The notes under the pieces were generated by a model, which saw nothing but the letters and a program-made list of their open reading frames with translations, was not told the DNA's origin and did no database searches. Below, piece by piece: positions 1 to 6,198 of a stretch of DNA of 23,775 nt; position 1 is the first letter of the stretch; the number at the start of each line of letters is the position of its first letter. This stretch comes from a virus, in IMG/VR virus record IMGVR_UViG_3300009412_000037, positions 1-23,775 of that record; one strand, written 5' to 3'. Made by a program: the position numbers and the translations under genes.

Positions 1-32
1 AAAAAAATAGCGGCACCTACCTAGCGCCGCTA
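1..32 (-). terminator. Rho-independent terminator of the leftward gene
   Basis: Read on the minus strand, an 8-bp stem (arms 24-31 and 9-16, loop 17-23) is followed by one base and then a run of seven T (plus-strand A1-A7). One pair is G-U only in the minus-strand RNA (A-C on the plus strand), so the hairpin fits leftward transcription. It lies about 20 bp after the stop codon of the leftward gene. Confidence 0.88.
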
Positions 33-49
33 CTTTCTGATGATCTAGG

Positions 50-382
50 CTAGGCAGCGTGTCTTAGAGCCGCCAAAATTTTAGAAACTGCAGCCTTACC
101 TCGGGAAACTGGCACGTTGCCAAACCCATATAGAGCCGCCACAGAAAAGAAAGATTGGACTCCACCAGAGTAAGTCTTAGAGATCCTGGTTAGGGTGAAA
201 CCTTTCTTCAACGCTTCCTCTAAGGTCATGTTTGTAGGGAATGGCACTAAGACTGGGTTTCCTTTATCATCGAAAACTCTCTGGCCATTGACCACTTTTA
301 TGGACTGTAGGCCAGCTAGCGTTACTGCGTTTTGGGCCTCTACCAGCTTGGCCTCAGCAGCATCAAGAATCTTGTTCGACAT
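50..382 (-). CDS. Hypothetical protein, leftward, 110 aa
   Basis: The only gene transcribed leftward. The start is supported by a GAGGAAG ribosome binding site about 7 bases before the ATG, and a strong terminator follows the stop. I do not recognise a family. The N-terminal 20 residues look helical and Ala-rich (AEAKLVEAQNAVTLAG); the middle has short beta-like segments and a turn around DDKGNP; the C-terminus is Ala/Lys-rich and basic. There is no signal peptide or membrane segment. Base composition differs from the late operon (35 of 60 bases are G or C in 301-360). It diverges from the virion genes, so it probably belongs to a different expression class, but its function cannot be inferred. 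Confidence 0.8.
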   Translation of the reverse strand: MSNKILDAAEAKLVEAQNAVTLAGLQSIKVVNGQRVFDDKGNPVLVPFPTNMTLEEALKKGFTLTRISKTYSGGVQSFFSVAALYGFGNVPVSRGKAAVSKILAALRHAA

Positions 383-414
383 ATCGTCACTTCCTCAACT
401 CAACTCAGCATATA

Positions 415-436
415 GATCAATGTATCATCATTGATC
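415..436. promoter_or_regulatory. 8-6-8 inverted repeat, operator-like
   Basis: Perfect arms GATCAATG (415-422) and CATTGATC (429-436) around a 6-base centre. The element lies 33-54 bases upstream of the leftward gene's start codon, between its ribosome binding site and any promoter further right. It could be a repressor operator or, in RNA, a leader hairpin. There is no T-run after it in the leftward direction, so it is not a terminator. Confidence 0.5.
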
Positions 437-558
437 ACGGCGCTATGCTAAGTAGGGTATTGGTTGCAGCGCCTTGCTCCGCCTCATGTGAAGCGTTGCA
501 GCAGTCTTATGGCATAGACTTAACCGAGACGCAAGAGATGATATAGTACAGGGCTAGT

Positions 559-595
559 TAAGAATGATTCGCAATCTAGTTGATAATGATTCTTA
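559..595. promoter_or_regulatory. Pair of Fur-box-like palindromes
   Basis: The 15-mer at 581-595 matches the known 7-1-7 Fur box (TGATAATNATTATCA) at 12 of 14 defined positions. A second site centred at 566 contains the odd palindrome GAATGATTC and matches 10 of 14. The centres (566 and 588) are 22 bp apart, about two helical turns. A poor minus-strand -10 (TACTAT, bases 548-543) lies just to the left, so binding here could control the leftward gene. A+T-rich DNA gives chance matches, so this is tentative. Confidence 0.3.
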
Positions 596-603
596 GTTGT
601 ATT

Positions 604-634
604 TGTTCTCTGTTTGTATTGGATATGTTCTCTG
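604..634. repeat. Direct repeat TGTTCTCTG, two copies 22 bp apart
   Basis: The 9-mer TGTTCTCTG occurs at 604-612 and again at 626-634. The 22-bp spacing equals that of the neighbouring Fur-like palindromes, so both copies would face the same side of the helix. It may be a binding site for a regulator or replication protein; no identity is proposed. Confidence 0.45.
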
Positions 635-685
635 GTTTTGATTGTTCCACAAGATTAATGTGTACTATCTAATTTTGTTGGCCCC

Positions 686-709
686 ACCCAGGAAACGCAG
701 CGCCTGGGT
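686..709. repeat. Inverted repeat ACCCAGG / CCTGGGT
   Basis: Seven-bp perfect arms (686-692 and 703-709) around a 10-base loop, followed by alternating TATATATA and not by a T-run, so it is a hairpin or binding site rather than a clear terminator. A second dyad follows (ATTTACCA 736-743 with TGGTAAAT 765-772). Together they form a structured stretch ahead of the late promoter. Confidence 0.45.
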
Positions 710-793
710 ATATATATAAACCCCTGCTCTCAAAAATTTACCAAAAATACAAGGGGCAATCTCATGGTAAATAAATTATTTCAAGGCGGGGGC

Positions 794-829
794 TTGTGTA
801 GTCTATATAAATATGTTATAATCTACACA
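794..829 (+). promoter_or_regulatory. Sigma70-type promoter for terL, with overlapping dyad
   Basis: TTGTGT (794-799), 17-base spacer, perfect TATAAT (817-822), preceded by a G-run (787-792). A perfect dyad, TGTGTAG (795-801) with CTACACA (823-829), brackets the core promoter, so a dimeric regulator could bind across it. Transcription would begin near 829, giving an untranslated leader of about 110 bases that contains the 10-bp repeat array. Confidence 0.75.
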
Positions 830-840
830 GAAAGGAAAAA

Positions 841-880
841 CCTTCTTAACTCTTCTTAACCCTTCTTAACTCTTCTAAGA
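841..880 (+). repeat. 10-bp tandem repeat array, [CT]CTTCTTAAC
   Basis: Units CCTTCTTAAC, TCTTCTTAAC, CCTTCTTAAC and a degenerate TCTTCTAAGA are phased at exactly 10 bp, about one helical turn. A related TCTTCTTAT follows near 912. The array sits just after the predicted transcription start and before terL. It could be a protein-binding array (packaging, replication) or a pyrimidine-rich RNA element of the terL leader. Confidence 0.6.
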
Positions 881-941
881 TTATATACATTTATATTTAA
901 CTTTTTATATCTCTTCTTATTATATTAACTATATAGGGCAT

Positions 942-2507
942 ATGACAGAAACAATTATCAAAGAAAACACAGAAATAAGCAAGTACGATGGTCTTCTTGC
1001 AATGTATTCCCTTTTGGATCAAAGAGTTACATCCAAATGTAGTACGGATTTCCTGTCTTTTATTAGATTAATGGCTCCAACCCTTGTCTCTGATTGGAAA
1101 ATGGGGAAACATATCAGGGTTTTAGCAGATAAATTACAGAAAGTCAAGGAAGGAAAGATAAAAAGGCTGATGGTCTTCCTTCCTCCTCGTAGTTCAAAGT
1201 CAGTAATCTGCTCAAAACTCTTTCCTGCGTGGTATATAGGCAATAATCCAGAGCATGAGATCCTAACAATCTCTCATAGTGACCAATTATCTTCTGATTT
1301 CGGTAGATCAGTAAGAGATATTGTTGGAATGGACAAGTTTCAAGAGATATTCAAGGGAGTTACTCTAAGATCAGATGTAAGAGCAGCAGGAAAGTGGAAG
1401 ACAAACCAGAATGGAACGTACTATGCAGCAGGTGTAAGGAGTCAGATTGCTGGTAGAGGTGCTCATGTAGCTATATTAGACGATGCAATGTCTGAAGAAG
1501 ACTCTTTTTCTGCAGCAGGAAGAAGATATATCAAGGAATGGTATCCTGCGGGCTTGAGAACCCGTATTATGCCCAATGGTGCTATAGTTATCATTAATAC
1601 GAGGTATCATCACGATGATCTTTGTGGTTGGTTGCTTAAACAACAGGAAATAATGGATATGGAGATAACATATCCTTGGGAAGTTGTAAAGATCCCTGCA
1701 TGGATTGACGAAGAAGCTTCTGAATTACTGGATCTCCCTGTTGGATCAAGTTATTTCCCTGAATGGAAGCCAGATGAAATCTTGAGAGTGGATGAAGAAG
1801 AGATCATTGCAAGTAATGGGTCAAGATACTGGGATTCTTTGTATATGCAGAACCCAACCCCAGAAGAAGGGGGAGTTATAAAGAAGAGATGGATACAGGA
1901 ATGGGGATCTCCTGATCCTCCACATTGTGATTTCATAATTCAGACATATGATACAGCGTTCAGTACAAGAACAACTGCAGATTTCAGTGTAATACAGACT
2001 TGGGGTATTTTTGATACACCAGAAGAAACTGAAAAAGGAAAAGAATATGTTGGAGGAAACCTTATTCTTTTAGGGAACCAAAGAGGAAGATATGAATACC
2101 CTGATCTAAGAAGAATGGCTCAACTTCTTTTCGAGGAGTATAAACCAGATATCTGTATTGTAGAAAAGAAAGCTTCTGGACAGTCTCTCATACAGGATAT
2201 GAGAAGAGGAGGTCTGCCAGTTATGGAATACACTCCAGATAAGGATAAGGTTGCAAGAGTTTATGCGGCGAGTCCCTTATTAGAGTCTGGAAGAGTTTGG
2301 ATACCTAAAGATAAAAGATGGGCAGATGAATTAGTAGAAGAATTAATTACATTTCCTCATGGAAGACACGATGATCAGGTGGATGCCTTGACAATGGCTG
2401 TACACTATATGAGAGAGTCTTGGCGAATTGGACATCCAGATGATCCCTCTTGGGAAGACGACGAAAATCCAAGAAGACAGAAGAGGGTTGCGTACTGGAA
2501 TTTTTAA
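942..2507 (+). CDS. terL: Terminase large subunit (packaging ATPase and nuclease)
   Basis: Motor that pumps DNA into the procapsid through the portal and cuts the concatemer. In 521 residues it carries the expected motifs in order. A Walker A variant LPPRSSKS is at about 80-87, with Ser where many homologues have Gly before the Lys. The Walker B-like VAILDD is at 176-181 and the coupling-type INTRYHHDDL at 218-227. An RNase H-like nuclease domain follows, with acidic residues in IIQTYDTAF (D337), CIVEKKASG (E408) and HDDQVDAL (D477/D478/D481). Length is normal for TerL. The ribosome binding site (AGGG, only 3 bases before the ATG) is poor. No small-terminase gene lies upstream. A promoter overlaps the 3' end. 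Confidence 0.95.
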   Translation: MTETIIKENTEISKYDGLLAMYSLLDQRVTSKCSTDFLSFIRLMAPTLVSDWKMGKHIRVLADKLQKVKEGKIKRLMVFLPPRSSKSVICSKLFPAWYIGNNPEHEILTISHSDQLSSDFGRSVRDIVGMDKFQEIFKGVTLRSDVRAAGKWKTNQNGTYYAAGVRSQIAGRGAHVAILDDAMSEEDSFSAAGRRYIKEWYPAGLRTRIMPNGAIVIINTRYHHDDLCGWLLKQQEIMDMEITYPWEVVKIPAWIDEEASELLDLPVGSSYFPEWKPDEILRVDEEEIIASNGSRYWDSLYMQNPTPEEGGVIKKRWIQEWGSPDPPHCDFIIQTYDTAFSTRTTADFSVIQTWGIFDTPEETEKGKEYVGGNLILLGNQRGRYEYPDLRRMAQLLFEEYKPDICIVEKKASGQSLIQDMRRGGLPVMEYTPDKDKVARVYAASPLLESGRVWIPKDKRWADELVEELITFPHGRHDDQVDALTMAVHYMRESWRIGHPDDPSWEDDENPRRQKRVAYWNF

Positions 2508-2516
2508 TGGTATAAT
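2488..2516 (+). promoter_or_regulatory. Promoter ahead of portal, overlapping the terL stop
   Basis: TTGCGT (2488-2493), 17-base spacer, perfect TATAAT (2511-2516). The -35 lies inside the last terL codons and the stop is in the spacer. The context AGAGGGTTGCG upstream and TATAATAG downstream is nearly the same as in the promoter at 6116-6145, suggesting one promoter class. It would start transcription near 2523, about 65 bases before the portal ATG. Confidence 0.7.
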
Positions 2517-2589
2517 AGTGCATGGCAATTAATAAGGACATTTTAAAATCTAAAATACTTTGTATTAAAATTTAAGGATACTTATAAGA

Positions 2590-5232
2590 ATGGCAACTGA
2601 ACGAAATCCATATGAGACAATAGGACAACAAGCAGAAATTATTACTCTTCCTGTAGGAAAGGGTGGTGTATCTGCTGAAATAGGAGAAGCAGTCACTATT
2701 GATGCGTCCCCAGATGGGGGAGTTGTAGTCAATTTTGAAGATAGTTTGGAGGTTGAACAAAAGCCAACAACAGAAGAGTGGTTTGAAAACCTTGCTGAAA
2801 ACATAGATGATACAGAGTTAGAAAATATATCTGCAGGAGTTTTTGATAAGTTTACTGCAGATAAGGATTCAAGAAATGAATGGGAGTCTATGTTTGAAAG
2901 AGGTTTCGATCTTCTTGGATTAAAACTTGAAGAAGCTTCACAGCCTTTCGAGGGGGCGTGTACAGCAGTCCATCCAATGCTTGTAGAGAATGCTGTTAAG
3001 TTCCAGTCCAAAGCATCCAATGAATTATTCCCTCCTGCTGGTCCAGTCAAAGTTCAAGTTATGGGAGACTATACTCCAGAAAAAGAAATGCAAGCTGATA
3101 GAGTACAACAGTTTATGAACTATCAGCTTACTGAGCAGATGCCAGAATACTTTGATGAGTTTGAAAGAATGCTTTTCCATCTGCCATTGATAGGTTCAGC
3201 GTTCAAAAAGATTTATTATGACGCTTCTTTGGACAGACCAGTTTCAGAGTTTGTTCCTATTGACCAGTTTTATGTATCCTATTATGCAAGTGATTTAAGA
3301 AAAGCTGATAGGTATACTCATGTAATTTATAGAAGTCCAAATGATTTAGCTAGAGAAATAGCTTCAGGTATGTATATGGATGTTGATCTTCCAGATGCAG
3401 GAATACCAATGCAAAGTCCAATGACAACCAAAATGGATACAATCCTTGGTGTGTCTCCTGCAGGAGCAGATGATCCTCAATATACTTTATTGGAACAGCA
3501 CTGTTATCTGGAATTGGAAGATGATCCAGAATATGAAGAAGGAATAGCTCTTCCATATATTGTAACACTAGAAGAACAATCAAGAAAAATTCTAAGTATT
3601 CGTAGAAACTATAAATCCAACGACGAAACAAAACAAAAAATATTACATTTTGTACATTACAGGTTCGTACCGGGATTCGGTTTTTACGGGTTAGGACTGA
3701 TTCACTTCCTTGGTAATCTCACGATGACTGCAACAGCAGCTATGAGAGCCTTAGTAGATGCGGGTCAGTTTGCGAACCTACCGGGAGGATATAAGGCCAA
3801 GGGTGTAAGAATTGTTGGCGATAATGATCCAATAGCACCGGGGGAATTTAAAGAAGTTGAAGCAACTGGTATGGATCTAAGTAAAGCAATTATTACTTTG
3901 CCATATAAAGAGCCTTCCTCGACTCTGTTCCAGATGCTTGGCTTTGTTTCAGGGGCAGGTCAGAAGTTTGCTGATAGTACAGAACAACTAATATCAGATG
4001 CTTCCTCATATGGTCCTGTTGGAACGACAATGGCTTTGCTTGAAGCGTCAAGTAAGTTTTTCAGTGCTATACATAAAAGACTTCACAAATCGCAGAAAGA
4101 TGAGCTAAGAATATTGGCAAGAATTAATCACGATTTCTTGCCAAATGAATATCCGTTCAACGTGCCGGGGCAATCTCGACAGGTTCTGAAAATGGATTTT
4201 GACGGTAGGGTAGATATTATCCCCGTTTCTGATCCCAATATTCCCTCTAATGCACACAGGATGATGTTGGCTCAAATGGCTTTACAATTAGCCCAACAGT
4301 CTCCTCCTGGTATGTTCAATCTTGAAGCTTTAAATAGAACAATTCTGAGTTCAGCAAATATGCCCAATCTGGATCAGATACTTCCTCCAAAGATTGAAGC
4401 CCAACCTCTTGATCCAATTTCAGATATTATGGCTGCAACAAAGGGAGTTCCCATTGCTGCTTTCCCTGGACAGAATCATGATGCTCATATTCAGATAAAG
4501 ATGGCTTATTTAGAAGATCCTTCTATTGGACAATCTCCAATTATGCAAAAAGTTAAACCACTTATTGAATCTAATGTTCAAGAACATTCAATTATGAAAT
4601 ATCAAGAACAGGTAAGTGGAGTAGCAAGGCAGATGATTGAACAATTACCTCCTGATCAGGCAGCAATGCCTCAAACAGCAGAACTTGCTATGGCTCAAGC
4701 TGCACAACAAGTTCTTAATGCAAACATGGCTATGGGTCCACAACAGACTCCAGAGCAACAAATGGTTGAGATTGAAAAAGCCAGACTATCTTTGGAACAA
4801 CAGAAACTTCAAATTAAGTTACAAACTGATGCGGCAGATGCTGCTTTAGAAAATAGAAAGTTAGATATTGAGGAATCTGAAATAGCTGTTAAGGCTCTTC
4901 AAAAAGGACAGGAACAACAAAGTAAGTCTGTAGAAAAAGAAAGAGATAGAATTTCTAAACAATCTATGAAAGCTGTAGATATGTTATTTAATGCAGCCAT
5001 GAAAGAAGCTGACTTAGATAAAAAAGAACAATTGAAAATTATGGAAACTTTAACAAAGGTATTAGAAACATCACAAGGAAACGAAACAAAAAGTAGTATA
5101 GAACAATTAAAAGCTTTAGTAAAATTAATAGATTCAGCAGGAAGAATTGAAGCTGAAACAAATAAACAAACTCAAGAAAGTTTGATAAAAGCTGCAGAAA
5201 TAGCTAGTAGAACTAGATCTGAAGAGATTTAG
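2590..5232 (+). CDS. Portal protein, long P22-like form with C-terminal coiled coil
   Basis: Forms the dodecameric ring at the capsid vertex: nucleus for assembly, docking site for terminase and, later, the tail. It is assigned from gene order (directly after terL), size (880 aa, longer than the roughly 725-aa P22 portal) and sequence style: an acidic N-terminus, then a core with segments such as FERMLFHLPLIGSAFKKIYYD, PIDQFYVSYYASDLRKADRYTH and FVPGFGFYGLGLIHFLGNLT that I associate with marine podovirus portals. From about residue 715 it becomes Gln/Lys/Glu-rich and strongly helical to the end, resembling the portal barrel or crown but unusually long. The ribosome binding site AAGGA is 11 bases upstream, a little distant. 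Family call is firm; the P22-like subtype is inferred. Confidence 0.88.
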   Translation: MATERNPYETIGQQAEIITLPVGKGGVSAEIGEAVTIDASPDGGVVVNFEDSLEVEQKPTTEEWFENLAENIDDTELENISAGVFDKFTADKDSRNEWESMFERGFDLLGLKLEEASQPFEGACTAVHPMLVENAVKFQSKASNELFPPAGPVKVQVMGDYTPEKEMQADRVQQFMNYQLTEQMPEYFDEFERMLFHLPLIGSAFKKIYYDASLDRPVSEFVPIDQFYVSYYASDLRKADRYTHVIYRSPNDLAREIASGMYMDVDLPDAGIPMQSPMTTKMDTILGVSPAGADDPQYTLLEQHCYLELEDDPEYEEGIALPYIVTLEEQSRKILSIRRNYKSNDETKQKILHFVHYRFVPGFGFYGLGLIHFLGNLTMTATAAMRALVDAGQFANLPGGYKAKGVRIVGDNDPIAPGEFKEVEATGMDLSKAIITLPYKEPSSTLFQMLGFVSGAGQKFADSTEQLISDASSYGPVGTTMALLEASSKFFSAIHKRLHKSQKDELRILARINHDFLPNEYPFNVPGQSRQVLKMDFDGRVDIIPVSDPNIPSNAHRMMLAQMALQLAQQSPPGMFNLEALNRTILSSANMPNLDQILPPKIEAQPLDPISDIMAATKGVPIAAFPGQNHDAHIQIKMAYLEDPSIGQSPIMQKVKPLIESNVQEHSIMKYQEQVSGVARQMIEQLPPDQAAMPQTAELAMAQAAQQVLNANMAMGPQQTPEQQMVEIEKARLSLEQQKLQIKLQTDAADAALENRKLDIEESEIAVKALQKGQEQQSKSVEKERDRISKQSMKAVDMLFNAAMKEADLDKKEQLKIMETLTKVLETSQGNETKSSIEQLKALVKLIDSAGRIEAETNKQTQESLIKAAEIASRTRSEEI

Positions 5233-5258
5233 TATAACCTTTATATGAGGATTAATAT

Positions 5259-5474
5259 ATGAGAATCATTACATCATTATTGTCAACACTAGGAGATTAT
5301 GTTTGCAGAATGTATCACTGGTGTTGGGCTGAAGTATGGAGAAGGACTGTCCTAGCTGTATTTTTAGGACTAGTTATAGGATATATAGCTAATGGAATAG
5401 GATGGCCTAAGTTTTATCAGAATCCTTCTGTTTCATTAAGTACTCTTGATATCTGTAAAACACCTACAAACTAA
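5259..5474 (+). CDS. Small single-span membrane protein, 71 aa
   Basis: A GAGGA ribosome binding site lies 7 bases before the ATG. An N-terminal aromatic, Cys/Trp-rich amphipathic stretch (about 13-27) and a double Arg (28-29) precede one hydrophobic segment, about 30-46 (TVLAVFLGLVIGYIANG). A polar tail with Cys66 follows. The family is not recognised. A one-span protein inside a virion operon could be a holin-like, spanin-like or virion membrane-interacting protein, but nothing decides this. Its stop overlaps the next start (TAATG), so the two are probably translationally coupled. Confidence 0.75.
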   Translation: MRIITSLLSTLGDYVCRMYHWCWAEVWRRTVLAVFLGLVIGYIANGIGWPKFYQNPSVSLSTLDICKTPTN

Positions 5475-5671
5475 TGGAACTTTGGGATGAAGTAGTACAA
5501 AAATATAATCAAGAATTAGAAACTATAGTTAGAGCAATTGCCTCTGGAAGTGCAGATAATTTTGCCACTTACAGACACATGGTTGGTTACTGTGCAGGTA
5601 TAGAATGGGCAAGAGGAACCTTGTCAGATATTTTGAAAAAAAGAATGTATTCAGATAACGAAGATGATTAA
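5474..5671 (+). CDS. Conserved small phage protein, 65 aa
   Basis: Starts within the TAATG overlap with the preceding gene and is followed by the GroES gene. It is predicted all-helical: an acidic N-terminal helix, then a segment with the pattern A..SGSADNFATYRHMVGYC and GIEWARGTLSDIL. I associate this pattern with short unnamed proteins found next to portal genes in many podovirus-like genomes. No enzyme motif is visible. Its position suggests a small head or portal-associated protein; the function is unknown. Confidence 0.75.
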   Translation: MELWDEVVQKYNQELETIVRAIASGSADNFATYRHMVGYCAGIEWARGTLSDILKKRMYSDNEDD

Positions 5672-5686
5672 AGGAGAACAATAGAT

Positions 5687-6109
5687 ATGCAGCAACCAGC
5701 TTTAAGTAAGGCAATCAAAAATGATATGTGGATTTCTGGAGAAGAGGAGGAAGTTTCTGATCCGTCTCCTCTTCCCAGTATACCAGGATACCACGTTTTA
5801 ATTCGTCCAGTTTCAATTAAGACAAAAACAAAAGGAGGTGTTCTTCTACCTGATTCAACAAAAGATGATATGGCTTATCTTACTACAGTAGGACGAGTTC
5901 TTACTTTGGGAAAATTGGCTTATATGGACCCAGACAAATTTCCTGAAGGACCGTGGTGTAAAAAAGGAGATTATGTCTGCTATGGTAAGAATGCAGGAGT
6001 AAAGATGCAATATAAGGGAGTTAAGTTAATTCTTTTGTTTGACGATCAAATATTGTTAAAAGTGCAGAATCCTAAATATTTAGACCCCACATTTAATTTA
6101 TCTCATTAG
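5687..6109 (+). CDS. groES: GroES-like co-chaperonin (Cpn10)
   Basis: The lid of a GroEL folding chamber, here phage-encoded. The Cpn10 fold is visible from about residue 31: PGYHVLIRPV (33-42), then a mobile loop with the GroEL-binding hydrophobic motif in KGGVLLPDS (49-57), a central VGRVLTLG, and the GDYVCYGKNAG / YKGVKLILLFDDQILLKV C-terminal strands typical of the family. At 140 aa it is longer than bacterial GroES (about 97 aa) because of an acidic N-terminal extension of some 30 residues, an insert around YMDPDKFPEGPW and a short tail. AAGGAG lies 10 bases before the ATG. Placed between portal and scaffold, it most likely helps host GroEL fold capsid protein, as gp31 does for T4. No GroEL gene is present in the window. 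Confidence 0.92.
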   Translation: MQQPALSKAIKNDMWISGEEEEVSDPSPLPSIPGYHVLIRPVSIKTKTKGGVLLPDSTKDDMAYLTTVGRVLTLGKLAYMDPDKFPEGPWCKKGDYVCYGKNAGVKMQYKGVKLILLFDDQILLKVQNPKYLDPTFNLSH

Positions 6110-6115
6110 AGGGGG

Positions 6116-6145
6116 TTGCGCGACTACTATAAAATATAGTATAAT
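6116..6145 (+). promoter_or_regulatory. Promoter ahead of the scaffold and capsid genes, with spacer palindrome
   Basis: TTGCGC (6116-6121), 18-base spacer, perfect TATAAT (6140-6145), in the context AGAGGGGGTTGCG and TATAATAG shared with the promoter at 2488-2516. The spacer holds a perfect 7-bp dyad (TACTATA 6125-6131, TATAGTA 6135-6141) that runs into the -10, a possible operator. The leader also has a tandem AAACCGT pair (about 6150-6163). Confidence 0.75.
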
Positions 6146-6198
6146 AGATAAACCGTAAACCGTATTGCTTTCGTGGCAACGTAAAGGGAGAATAAAGT

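Larger units (their letters stand above)
383..941. other. Divergent intergenic regulatory region
   Basis: About 560 bases between the leftward gene and terL without a convincing gene. It contains an 8-6-8 inverted repeat (415-436), a Fur-box-like pair (559-595), a 9-bp direct repeat 22 bp apart (604-634), hairpin-forming repeats (686-709, and 736-743 with 765-772), a strong rightward promoter (794-822), a 10-bp repeat array (841-880) and a very A+T-rich stretch (about 886-935). No tRNA is visible. The repeat density would suit a control region, a replication origin or a packaging site; nothing in the sequence decides between these. Confidence 0.7.

Noticed and set aside
638-668. TTGATT-19-TACTAT promoter-like sequence
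   Set aside because: The spacer is too long for a good promoter and a much better one lies 150 bases downstream.
764-859. 31-codon open frame with AAGGGG 7 bases upstream of its ATG
   Set aside because: It spans the strong promoter and dyad, so the transcript from that promoter would not include its start; no recognisable product.
2565-3050. 161-codon minus-strand open frame
   Set aside because: Complement shadow of the portal gene, with no ribosome binding site or conserved features.
5482-5509. TTGGGA-16-TATAAT promoter match inside the 65-aa gene
   Set aside because: Short spacer, weak -35, and without the G-run and TTGCG signature of the other promoters; chance TATAAT is common in this A+T-rich DNA.
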